Below, in pieces: positions 1-7,129 of a stretch of DNA of 11,566 bases (its first letter is position 1; each line of letters opens with the position of its first letter). The stretch is from Nitrosomonadales bacterium (GTDB lineage: Bacteria > Pseudomonadota > Gammaproteobacteria > Burkholderiales > Methylophilaceae), in contig JABHXS010000140.1 of the NCBI GenBank assembly GCA_018657165.1, positions 1 to 11,566 of the forward strand. Direction: 5' to 3'. The notes beneath the pieces are model-generated. The model was given only the letters and a program-made list of their open reading frames with translations. It ran no database searches and was not told where the DNA came from. Position numbers and translations under genes: made by a program.

Positions 1-363
1 AGCTCTCTTTAAAACCTGATCCGGACTCATTCTTAATTTATTTTCCATATGTATCTTGCTTGTAGCAATGAAAGTATGGATTCTTTTATATTTTGCTAAC
101 TGAACAGCTTTTCCTGCTTTTTCTATATCACTTTCAAGCGCCCTCGCTAAGGAACAAACAGTTGATTTATCGATTATTTGTGAGATAGCATTTATAGCGC
201 TAAAATCTCCTGGGCTAGCTGCAGCGAATCCTGCCTCTATCACATTTACGCCTAGCTTTTCTAGTTGCTTAGCAATCCTCAATTTCTCTTCCTGGGTCAT
301 AGAAGCCCCCGGACTTTGCTCTCCATCACGAAGCGTTGTGTCAAAAATAATTAATTCGTTCAT
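1..363 (-). CDS. leuA: 2-isopropylmalate synthase, N-terminal part (runs off the left edge)
   Basis: The enzyme condenses acetyl-CoA with 2-oxoisovalerate to 2-isopropylmalate, the first committed step of leucine synthesis, in the cytoplasm. Reading the minus strand from the ATG at 361-363 gives 121 codons without a stop up to the window edge, so the C-terminal three quarters, including the leucine-binding regulatory domain, is outside. The start of the TIM barrel is clear: FDTTLRDGEQSPGASM at residues 7-22, with the metal and catalytic pair Arg12-Asp13, then VIEAGFAAASPGDF at about 46-59. This wording is typical of LeuA rather than of homocitrate or citramalate synthases, although those relatives cannot be fully excluded from a fragment. 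The ATG is 12 bases after the pssA stop, with a weak purine stretch (AGAAAAG) before it, so it is probably co-transcribed with pssA. The pssA-leuA order is familiar from betaproteobacterial branched-chain amino acid clusters. Confidence 0.95.
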   Translation of the reverse strand, partial: MNELIIFDTTLRDGEQSPGASMTQEEKLRIAKQLEKLGVNVIEAGFAAASPGDFSAINAISQIIDKSTVCSLARALESDIEKAGKAVQLAKYKRIHTFIATSKIHMENKLRMSPDQVLKRA

Positions 364-375
364 AACTTTTCTGAT

Positions 376-1149
376 TTAAAAATTAATATAATTTGAAAGT
401 TTCTTTGTTTGCAAATAGCTATAAGGCCCAGATAAAACATATAAAAGTGTAATTAAAAAAATTATTTCGGCTGGGTTATGCGATATGACGCCAAAAATTA
501 TAACAATAATTAAAATGGCAATGAAAGGCTGGCTCTTTCTAAAGTTAAGGTTTTTACCGCTGTAATATTTTAAATCAGATGCCATTGCTAATGCTGAAAA
601 AAAGGTTAAAACAAGCGCAAACCATTGCATTTGAAAAAAGCCTAAAAATATATCATTTCCATTGATACCATTATCAAACGATATCCAAATAAAACTTGCA
701 AGCAATGTGGCTGCTGCTGGTGATGGTAAACCTGAGAAATATTTCTTATTTTCTATGTCTAACTTTACATTAAAGCGAGCCAGTCTGAATGCCGCGCAGG
801 CACAATAAATAAAAGCAACGATCCAGCCAAGCTTACCTAGAGGATTTAATGCCCATACATATATCACCAATGCTGGTGCAGCCCCAAATGAGACCATATC
901 TGACAAGCTATCGTATTCTGCTCCAAAATCACTTTCTGTGTTAGTAAGTCTTGCGACTCTTCCATCAAGTCCATCTAAAATAAGAGCGATAAAAATTGCA
1001 ATGGCCGAATGATCGAATGCGCCATTCATCGCCTGAACGATAGCATAGAAGCCTGCAAATAAGGAGGCCGTAGTAAAAATATTAGGAAGGAGATAAAAGC
1101 CTTTTTTTCCTAAAATATCCTTTTTTTTATTTTTTATTTTAATTTTCAT
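376..1149 (-). CDS. pssA: CDP-diacylglycerol-serine O-phosphatidyltransferase
   Basis: This integral membrane enzyme makes phosphatidylserine from CDP-diacylglycerol and L-serine; decarboxylation then gives phosphatidylethanolamine. At 257 residues it is the multi-spanning, Bacillus-type form, not the large soluble E. coli form. The CDP-alcohol phosphatidyltransferase signature is complete: Asp59, Asp62-Gly63, Ala66-Arg67, Gly76, Asp80 and Asp84. FRLARFN at 121-127 and FSGLPSPAAA at 138-147 are characteristic of the PssA branch. Hydrophobic segments lie near 20-40, 46-60, 88-104, 107-120, 144-158, 172-190, 208-222 and 227-240. The N-terminus is very lysine-rich (about nine Lys in the first 17 residues) and is encoded by runs of A. 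The first ATG is the only reasonable start. No Shine-Dalgarno sequence lies at normal spacing; TAGGA is about 16 bases upstream. It is transcribed away from tgt and just ahead of leuA. Confidence 0.96.
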   Translation of the reverse strand: MKIKIKNKKKDILGKKGFYLLPNIFTTASLFAGFYAIVQAMNGAFDHSAIAIFIALILDGLDGRVARLTNTESDFGAEYDSLSDMVSFGAAPALVIYVWALNPLGKLGWIVAFIYCACAAFRLARFNVKLDIENKKYFSGLPSPAAATLLASFIWISFDNGINGNDIFLGFFQMQWFALVLTFFSALAMASDLKYYSGKNLNFRKSQPFIAILIIVIIFGVISHNPAEIIFLITLLYVLSGPYSYLQTKKLSNYINF

Positions 1150-1248
1150 ATATTTATCGATTTTATCCTACAATCAAGGAATAATCATCGTTTAACACTT
1201 ATTAATTTATAATATTAAGTTCACTTATTTAGTTCAGCCAAGCGCTTT
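1150..1248. promoter_or_regulatory. Divergent intergenic region between pssA and tgt
   Basis: This 99-base spacer is the only divergent junction in the window, so it should hold the promoters of both the leftward pssA-leuA unit and the rightward tgt unit. On the plus strand there is an exact TATAAT at 1208-1213, but no good -35 hexamer at 16 to 18 bases from it. On the minus strand TAAAAT (1165 to 1160) is a possible -10 for pssA, again without a good -35, and it would give a very short leader. I see no clear operator palindrome or riboswitch fold. Confidence 0.5.
1208..1213 (+). promoter_or_regulatory. Candidate -10 element for tgt
   Basis: An exact TATAAT sits 35 bases before the tgt ATG, which would place transcription start near 1220 and give a leader of about 30 bases. 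The -35 region (around 1184-1192) does not resemble TTGACA, and the whole region is AT-rich, so a chance match is possible. Its position in the divergent spacer is the main support. Confidence 0.4.
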
Positions 1249-2352
1249 ATGAAATTTGAATTACAAAATCAAGATGATCACGCACGAACAGGACTTTTAA
1301 AAACAGCACATGGTGAAGTTCACACCCCTGTTTTTATGCCCGTAGGAACTTATGGTGCTGTTAAATCACTAGCGCCTAAAGAATTGGAAGAAACAAATTT
1401 TGAAATAATCCTTGGTAATACTTTTCATCTTTGGTTACGTCCAGGCCTTGACGTGATAAAAAAACATAAAGGTCTACACGAGTTTATTAGCTGGAATAAC
1501 CCAATATTAACTGATTCTGGTGGTTTTCAGGTCTGGAGTCTAGGAAAGATGAGAAAGATTTCAGAAGCGGGCGTAACTTTTAGATCTCCAATAAATGGAG
1601 ATGAAAAATTTATGGGTCCTGAAGAATCAATGAAAATACAAAAAATACTTAACTCAGATATTGCAATGATTTTTGATGAATGCACCCCTTATCCAGCAAC
1701 CTATGATGAAGCAAAAAAATCAATGTTACTCAGTAATGATTGGGCGTATAGAAGTAAAGTTTCATTTGAGGGAAGTAAAAATGCATTATTTGGAATTATT
1801 CAAGGGGGAATGTTTAAAGATCTTAGAGAAGAGTCCTTAAAAGAACTCACTTCCATAGGCTTTGATGGTTATGCTATCGGTGGGCTTTCGGTTGGAGAGC
1901 CAAAGGAAGAGATGGCAAAAATTACTAACTTTATTGGTCCCAAAATGCCCATAGAAAAACCACGCTACCTTATGGGGGTTGGTACGCCAGAAGATATACT
2001 AAATGCCATAGAAAATGGAATAGATATGTTTGATTGTGTTATGCCTACTAGAAATGCAAGAAATGGCATGCTTTTTACTAGTCATGGTGACGTCAAATTA
2101 AAAAATTCAAAATATAAAAATGATTTAAGCCCAATAGATGTTGAATGTAAATGCTACACCTGCCAAAATTTTACAAAATCCTACCTACACCATCTTTATA
2201 AAATTGGAGAGATGCTTGTATCTAGACTCAACACCATACACAACTTACATTTTTATAAAAATATGATGAATGATGCACGTCAAGCAATTGAAAATCAGAG
2301 ATTTAAAGCTTTTAAAGCAGCATTTATAAAAAAAAGGAAGGTTAATGAATAG
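1249..2352 (+). CDS. tgt: tRNA-guanine transglycosylase (queuine tRNA-ribosyltransferase)
   Basis: Tgt exchanges guanine-34 of the GUN-anticodon tRNAs (Asp, Asn, His, Tyr) for preQ1, a late step of queuosine formation. At 367 residues it matches the usual bacterial length (about 375). Landmarks: MPVGTYG at 30-36, TDSGGFQ at 88-94 with the general acid/base Asp89, Asp143 in the FDE motif, GGLSVGE at 211-217, and the nucleophile Asp262 in MFDCVMPTRNARNG. The zinc site is complete: Cys300, Cys302, Cys305 and His331. The start fits the family (MKFEL). No Shine-Dalgarno sequence precedes the ATG. It is the first gene of the rightward run and precedes yajC by 46 bases, as in many proteobacteria. 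The usual upstream partner queA, for the next queuosine step, is not here; pssA takes its place. Confidence 0.98.
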   Translation: MKFELQNQDDHARTGLLKTAHGEVHTPVFMPVGTYGAVKSLAPKELEETNFEIILGNTFHLWLRPGLDVIKKHKGLHEFISWNNPILTDSGGFQVWSLGKMRKISEAGVTFRSPINGDEKFMGPEESMKIQKILNSDIAMIFDECTPYPATYDEAKKSMLLSNDWAYRSKVSFEGSKNALFGIIQGGMFKDLREESLKELTSIGFDGYAIGGLSVGEPKEEMAKITNFIGPKMPIEKPRYLMGVGTPEDILNAIENGIDMFDCVMPTRNARNGMLFTSHGDVKLKNSKYKNDLSPIDVECKCYTCQNFTKSYLHHLYKIGEMLVSRLNTIHNLHFYKNMMNDARQAIENQRFKAFKAAFIKKRKVNE

Positions 2353-2354
2353 AG

Positions 2355-2389
2355 CCCTTTCTTGTGATAAAATCATGTTTTTTTAAGGG
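2355..2389 (+). promoter_or_regulatory. Possible RNA hairpin with T tract in the tgt-yajC spacer
   Basis: In the tgt-yajC spacer, TGAT (2365-2368) can pair with ATCA (2372-2375) across an AAA loop, extended by two G-U pairs, and seven T follow (2378-2384). An outer arm CCCTT (2355-2359) is complementary to AAGGG (2385-2389), the yajC ribosome binding site. The structure could act as a weak partial terminator or could mask the yajC site. The stems are short and AU-rich, and I could not compute a folding energy. Confidence 0.3.
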
Positions 2390-2390
2390 A
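2385..2390 (+). promoter_or_regulatory. yajC ribosome binding site
   Basis: AAGGGA lies 8 bases before the GTG at 2399 and is the best Shine-Dalgarno-like sequence in the window. It supports choosing GTG as the yajC start: the nearest upstream ATG in that frame is cut off by a stop, and the next internal ATG would delete the membrane anchor. Confidence 0.6.
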
Positions 2391-2398
2391 ATCACATC

Positions 2399-2680
2399 GT
2401 GAACGAAGCGCTATCAGGTTTTTTACCATTCATTATTATTTTTGTTTTATTTTATTTTATGCTGATTAGGCCTCAAATGGCTCAAGCAAAAAAAGTTAAA
2501 GCTATGTTGGAGGCTCTAAAAGTTGGAGATGAAGTCTCAACCAGCGGGGGGATATTAGGAAAAATAACTAAGCTAAATGATCAATTTGCTATTATCGAAG
2601 TGAATGCCAATTCAGAAATTAAAATACAAAAACAAACAATTCAAGCCTTACTTCCTAAGGGAACAATTAAATCAATATAA
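2399..2680 (+). CDS. yajC: Sec translocon accessory protein YajC
   Basis: YajC is a small single-span inner membrane protein that associates with SecD and SecF and, through them, with SecYEG and YidC. The 93-residue product (E. coli form 110) has a short polar N-terminus, one hydrophobic segment at about 8-25, the family hallmark FYFMLIRPQ at 18-26, and a cytoplasmic YajC domain including VGDEVSTSGGILGKI at about 42-56. It starts with GTG, the only non-ATG start among the complete genes here, preceded by AAGGGA. It lies 19 bases before secD, the standard arrangement. Confidence 0.96.
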   Translation: MNEALSGFLPFIIIFVLFYFMLIRPQMAQAKKVKAMLEALKVGDEVSTSGGILGKITKLNDQFAIIEVNANSEIKIQKQTIQALLPKGTIKSI

Positions 2681-2699
2681 ATTGTTTAAGTTTATTTAA

Positions 2700-4598
2700 A
2701 TGAATCAATATGCTAGTTGGAAATATATATTAATCCTTTTATCAATAGGATTAAGCTTTTTATATGTCACGCCAAATTTTTATGGAGAGTCCTTTGCAGT
2801 ACAGGTTATGCCTGTCAAAGCAGGTGAGACTATTGATTCGTCAACATTAAGAGCGGTTGAATCGTCTCTTAATAAAGCCAATATCCAAAATATAGGTATT
2901 TCTTTTGAAAATACTGATATAAAAGTCAAGTTTAAGGAGGCAAGTGATCAACTAAATGCAAAGCAAGTCATAGAAAAAAGTTTAGGCAAAAAATTTGTTG
3001 TGGCACTTAACCTTATTTCTAACTCTCCGGCCTGGCTATCCAACCTTGGAGCCCTTCCGATGTACTTAGGCCTCGACCTTCGCGGTGGCGTTCATTTTCT
3101 AATGCAGCTTGATTTATCAAAACTATCAGAAAAAAAGAACGATGGCTTTTTAATAAATGTAAGAAAATCCTTACAAAAAGAAAATGTTAAATACTATGAT
3201 TCAAAGGTAATTAATAATTATATTCAATTAAAATTTAAATCTGAAGATTCATTAAATAAAGCAAAAAATATTATCAGAGATCAAGGTGCTGGTCGTTCAA
3301 TATTCGGTGGGAAGGGTCCTGCAAAAGAAACTGAGGCATTTAATTTTTCAGAAATTAAAAGCACTAATGAATTCATCTTAAAAGTTAAAAATAATCAATA
3401 TACAGATGAAGAAAATGTTAATTTTGCTCTTAAACAAAATCTAGAAACATTACATAACAGAGTAAATGAGCTAGGTGTCGCTGAGCCAATTATTCAGCAA
3501 CAAGGTAAAGATCGAATTGTAGTTCAGCTGCCTGGGGTTCAAGATACTGCAAAAGCAAAAGAAATTATAGGCAGAACCGCAATTTTAGAAATGAGAATGG
3601 TTGCTGAAGAAAGGTCAGATCCCGCTACCATTGAAAAAGCTGAGAATGGACAGCTTCCTCCTGGAATAGAGCTTTACTATGATCGCTCTGGCAATCCAAT
3701 TCTGGTTAAAAAAGAAGTTATTCTAACCGGCGAGAGATTAGAGGATGCGTCACCGGGTGTCGATCAACTGACAGGGCAATCAGTCGTTTATCTTGACTTA
3801 GACTCCATTGGAACAAATATTTTTAAAGAAGTTACCCGAGCAAATGTAGGTAAAAGAATTGCGCTTTTACTTATTGAAAAAAACTACACAGAAGTTATTA
3901 CTGCTCCAAAAATTAAAAGTGAAATCGGTGGGGGCAATGTCATGATTACCGGCATGGAAAGTGCTCAAGAATCTACTGATATTTCATTGCTTTTAAGAGC
4001 TGGGTCCCTTTCAGTCCCAATGGAAATAGTTGAAGAAAGAACGGTTGGTCCTAGCATGGGAAAAGAAAATATAGCTCGCGGTGTTAATTCCACAATCTGG
4101 GGTTTTGCAGCTATAGTTATTTTAATGGTTGCGTACTATATGTTTTTCGGTGTTGTTTCTGTAATTGGCTTATCAGTAAATTTATTATTCTTGACGGCAT
4201 TATTATCTGCCCTACAAGCTACATTAACACTCCCTGGACTTGCTGCCATTGCGATTACAATTGGAATGGCCATTGATGCTAATGTTCTTATTAACGAACG
4301 TATAAGGGATGAAATTAGAAACGGTATGCCCCCTCAAAAAAGCATAAGTCAAGGCTACGATAAAGCATGGGGCACTATACTTGACTCAAATATTACTACC
4401 ATGATTGCCGGGCTTGCATTGTTTATGTTTGGTTCAGGACCAATCAAAGGTTTTGCTGTGGTTCTTGTTCTCGGTATTTTAACCTCAATGTATAGCGCTA
4501 TCTTTGTATCTAGAGGTATCGTAAATTACATATACGGAAACAAAAGAACAATTAAAAAAATCTCTATAGGTGAGATCTTCAAAATAGACAATAATTAA
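2700..4598 (+). CDS. secD: Protein translocase subunit SecD
   Basis: SecD pairs with SecF in an RND-like membrane complex that uses the proton gradient to help pull exported proteins out on the periplasmic side of SecYEG. The product has 632 residues (E. coli 615). In order: a first membrane segment at about 8-24; the periplasmic P1 region, with YLGLDLRGGVHF at 122-133; the typical beta/gammaproteobacterial insertion with the GRTAILEMRMV segment; GGNVMITG near 410; and a cluster of five membrane segments at about 465-615. The RND-type motif GMAIDANVLINERIRDE begins at 522, and Asp526 occupies the place of the proton-relay Asp519 of E. coli. No clear Shine-Dalgarno sequence precedes the ATG. 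Only three bases separate its stop from secF. Confidence 0.98.
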   Translation: MNQYASWKYILILLSIGLSFLYVTPNFYGESFAVQVMPVKAGETIDSSTLRAVESSLNKANIQNIGISFENTDIKVKFKEASDQLNAKQVIEKSLGKKFVVALNLISNSPAWLSNLGALPMYLGLDLRGGVHFLMQLDLSKLSEKKNDGFLINVRKSLQKENVKYYDSKVINNYIQLKFKSEDSLNKAKNIIRDQGAGRSIFGGKGPAKETEAFNFSEIKSTNEFILKVKNNQYTDEENVNFALKQNLETLHNRVNELGVAEPIIQQQGKDRIVVQLPGVQDTAKAKEIIGRTAILEMRMVAEERSDPATIEKAENGQLPPGIELYYDRSGNPILVKKEVILTGERLEDASPGVDQLTGQSVVYLDLDSIGTNIFKEVTRANVGKRIALLLIEKNYTEVITAPKIKSEIGGGNVMITGMESAQESTDISLLLRAGSLSVPMEIVEERTVGPSMGKENIARGVNSTIWGFAAIVILMVAYYMFFGVVSVIGLSVNLLFLTALLSALQATLTLPGLAAIAITIGMAIDANVLINERIRDEIRNGMPPQKSISQGYDKAWGTILDSNITTMIAGLALFMFGSGPIKGFAVVLVLGILTSMYSAIFVSRGIVNYIYGNKRTIKKISIGEIFKIDNN

Positions 4599-4601
4599 AT
4601 T

Positions 4602-5522
4602 ATGGAAATTTTTCGAGTAAAGACAGATGTCCCCTTCATGAAATTTAGAAAAATTTCTGCGATTATTTCTACTTCCATCTTTATTGCTTCAATTTTATTT
4701 CTAGTTACCCGCGGATTAAACTTAGGGGTTGATTTTACTGGAGGAACCTTGATGGAATTGAGTTATCCTCAAGCAGCAAATCTTGAAGAAATCCGTACTA
4801 CACTTAAAAAAATTGATTTACCAGAAGCACAAGTTCAGAATTTTGGGACAAGTAGTGACGTTCTAATAAGGCTTCCCGTGGTTGAAAATTTATCAATTGC
4901 CGATCTATCAGAAAAAATTACATTAACATTAAAAGAATCAGACCCAGTAGTAAAAATTGAAAGGGTTGAGTCGGTTGGCTCCCAAGTGGGTGACGAACTA
5001 TATGAGGATGGTGCTCTAGCAATTCTCTTTGTTGGCATAGGAATTATGCTTTACTTATGGCTTCGTTTTGAGTGGAGATTTGCTGTGGCAGCAATCGTAG
5101 CTAATATGCATGATGTTGTAATTATCTTAGGGTTTTTTGCATTTTTTCAGTGGGAGTTTAATCTGACAGTTCTTGCAGCTGTATTGGCAGTTTTAGGGTA
5201 CTCTGTAAATGAGTCAGTTGTTGTTTTCGATCGAGTAAGAGAAAATTTTAGAATAATGCGAAAATCTTCAGTTATTGAGGTTGTGGATAATGCAATTACC
5301 CGAACTATGTCGAGAACAATAATGACACACCTATCTACTCAAACAGTTGTAATATGTATGTTAATTTTTGGTGGGGAGATTTTACATAATTTTTCAATTG
5401 CTTTAACAATAGGAATTTTATTTGGCATCTACTCTTCAATCATGGTGGGTTGCCCTTTAGCAATATGGCTAGGAACAAACCAATCCAACCTTGCGGTTGT
5501 TGATGTCAAAGCAGAAAAATAA
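4602..5522 (+). CDS. secF: Protein translocase subunit SecF
   Basis: SecF is the partner of SecD in the proton-driven export complex. The product has 306 residues (E. coli 323). It shows a first membrane segment at about 17-36, the signature LNLGVDFTGGTLMEL at 39-53, a periplasmic P4-type domain to about residue 130, then five membrane segments at about 136-154, 160-182, 187-207, 240-262 and 265-290. The fourth segment carries GYSVNESVVVFDRVRENFR at 199-217. Glu204 stands where gammaproteobacterial SecF has Asp after the Asn, a conservative change that I believe is common in betaproteobacteria. There is no recognisable Shine-Dalgarno sequence, so translation may be coupled to secD, whose stop is 3 bases upstream. 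Confidence 0.98.
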   Translation: MEIFRVKTDVPFMKFRKISAIISTSIFIASILFLVTRGLNLGVDFTGGTLMELSYPQAANLEEIRTTLKKIDLPEAQVQNFGTSSDVLIRLPVVENLSIADLSEKITLTLKESDPVVKIERVESVGSQVGDELYEDGALAILFVGIGIMLYLWLRFEWRFAVAAIVANMHDVVIILGFFAFFQWEFNLTVLAAVLAVLGYSVNESVVVFDRVRENFRIMRKSSVIEVVDNAITRTMSRTIMTHLSTQTVVICMLIFGGEILHNFSIALTIGILFGIYSSIMVGCPLAIWLGTNQSNLAVVDVKAEK

Positions 5523-5537
5523 ATAAATTACAGTCTT

Positions 5538-6791
5538 ATGGATTTTAATATAAATTTTCAGCTTGGTCTTTTGACTATCCTTTTAGTGCTTTCTGCATTC
5601 TTCGCAATATCTGAAACTAGCCTAATGTCTGTTAATAGATATCGACTTAAGCACCTGAGCAAGCAGGGTAACGTTGGTGCAAAGCTTGCTGTAAAACTAT
5701 TAAATGAAACAGATAAATTGCTTAGTGTTATTTTACTATGTAATAACTTTGCAAATGCAGCAGCTGCCGCACTTGTAACACTCATTGTTGTTGAATTTTT
5801 TGGCACTCAAGAAAGTATCATCTTTGTTGGGACAATCATTACCACATTTATAATTGTTATCTTTAGTGAAATATCCCCAAAAGTCATTGGAGCAGCCCAC
5901 CCGGAAAAGTTAGCCCCCTTTTGTAGCTTTATACTCTACCCACTGTTGAAGGTTTTTTATCCCATAGTTTTATTTTTGAATTTTTTTGTTTTAGGATTTT
6001 TGAAACTCGTAAACATCAAAACAAACTTTAATCAAAAAGACTTGATCAATATGGATGAATTAAAAAGCATAATTAGTGAATCTGGTACATTTATTCCCCA
6101 AAAAAATAAATCTATTTTCTTAAATTTAATTGATTTAAATGAAGTCACTATTGATGAGGTTATGATGCCGCATACTAACGTAGAGGCTGTTCATCTTAAA
6201 CAATCAATTGATGAGATTCTTGAAAAAATCAGCAACTCTAATTATCGACAAATGGTAGTAAAAAATAATGATGAAATTATAGGGGTTATTGATTCAAAAA
6301 AATTATTGAAGCTAATTGTTAAAGATAAAAGAGAGCGCATCACGCATGAGGCGCTTAAAAAATTAATAGATCCACCTTATTTTATTCCATCTGGCACAAC
6401 CATCTATAAACAAATTCAATATTTTCAAGATAACCAAGAAAAAAAAGGGCTTATTGTAAATGAGCATGGAGACTTCTTAGGCTTGGTGTCTTTAGAGGAT
6501 TTGCTTGAAGAAATAATAGGAGAATTTAATATGGATATACCCTCTAAGCTTTCAAAAATAATAACTGAGAAGGATGGTTGGATTATTGATGGTGCAATTT
6601 CAATAAGAGATCTTAATAAAAAATTGAACCTGAAGTTACCTACTAATGGCCCGATTACAATTAGTGGGCTTATCATTGAATTCCTTGAAAATATCCCTGA
6701 TACAAATACGAGCTTCAAAATGTATGAAACCAAATTTGAAATTATTAATATATATGGACAAAAAATCAAGAAAGTAAAAATTTACAAATAA
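5538..6791 (+). CDS. CNNM/CBS/CorC-domain membrane protein (HlyC/CorC family, YfjD-like)
   Basis: The 417 residues have the three-part layout of bacterial CNNM proteins such as E. coli YfjD/CorB, which are linked to Mg2+ (and Co2+) efflux. The N-terminal CNNM (DUF21) domain has membrane segments at about 8-26, 60-86, 93-112 and 127-157, with ISETS at 24-28, CNNFAN at 68-73 and FSEISPKV at 109-116. A pair of CBS domains follows at about 205-260 and 276-330, ending in the typical GLVSLEDLLEEIIGE. The C-terminal CorC/HlyC domain covers about 343-414, with DGWIIDGAISI near its start. CBS pairs usually bind adenine nucleotides. It sits 15 bases after secF and 16 before clpS, so it is probably co-transcribed. 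Transport of Mg2+ is inferred from family and not shown by sequence; the older haemolysin naming is not meaningful. Confidence 0.9.
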   Translation: MDFNINFQLGLLTILLVLSAFFAISETSLMSVNRYRLKHLSKQGNVGAKLAVKLLNETDKLLSVILLCNNFANAAAAALVTLIVVEFFGTQESIIFVGTIITTFIIVIFSEISPKVIGAAHPEKLAPFCSFILYPLLKVFYPIVLFLNFFVLGFLKLVNIKTNFNQKDLINMDELKSIISESGTFIPQKNKSIFLNLIDLNEVTIDEVMMPHTNVEAVHLKQSIDEILEKISNSNYRQMVVKNNDEIIGVIDSKKLLKLIVKDKRERITHEALKKLIDPPYFIPSGTTIYKQIQYFQDNQEKKGLIVNEHGDFLGLVSLEDLLEEIIGEFNMDIPSKLSKIITEKDGWIIDGAISIRDLNKKLNLKLPTNGPITISGLIIEFLENIPDTNTSFKMYETKFEIINIYGQKIKKVKIYK

Positions 6792-6807
6792 TTCCTTATA
6801 ATAAAGT

Positions 6808-7122
6808 ATGAATACTAAACCCCATCAACTGGAAGAAACAATAGAAAAAAAATCTCAACTAAAACCGAAACTACCAAAAAATTATAAAGTAATACTTCTG
6901 AATGATGATTACACTCCTATGGAATTTGTAGTTGATGTTATCCAAAAGGTTTTTAAAAAATCTTATGATGAAGCCACTAAAATTATGCTTCAAATACATA
7001 CTGAAGGAATTGGTATTTGTGGTACCTATCCGTTGGAGATTGCTGAGACAAAGATGAATCAAGTATTAAATTTATCAAAAGAATCTCAGCACCCCTTGCA
7101 ATGTATTTTAGAAAAGATATAG
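6808..7122 (+). CDS. clpS: ATP-dependent Clp protease adaptor ClpS
   Basis: ClpS binds proteins with destabilising N-terminal residues (Leu, Phe, Tyr, Trp) and hands them to ClpA. The 104 residues match the family (E. coli 106). After a flexible, charged N-terminal tail of about 25 residues comes the folded domain, with the binding-pocket residues in place: Asn32-Asp33-Asp34, Thr36-Pro37-Met38, Met60, His64 and Leu97, each two less than the E. coli numbering. HTEGIGICGTYPLEIAE at 64-80 is also diagnostic. It lies seven bases before clpA, the classic pair. No strong Shine-Dalgarno sequence is present; TAAAG is next to the ATG. Confidence 0.98.
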   Translation: MNTKPHQLEETIEKKSQLKPKLPKNYKVILLNDDYTPMEFVVDVIQKVFKKSYDEATKIMLQIHTEGIGICGTYPLEIAETKMNQVLNLSKESQHPLQCILEKI

Positions 7123-7129
7123 TTAAATT

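Noticed and set aside
4835..5038. Short antisense frame in secF
   Set aside because: It is a shadow of secF with a Ser/Thr-rich product and no supporting signal.
6425..6769. Open antisense frame of 114 codons within the CNNM gene
   Set aside because: It is opposite a well-conserved gene, its product has no recognisable domain and reflects the complement of the CBS/CorC region, and there is no start signal.
6797..6802. Exact TATAAT just before clpS
   Set aside because: It lies only five bases before the clpS ATG, has no -35 at a usable distance, and would start transcription inside or after the start codon. Chance in AT-rich DNA is more likely.
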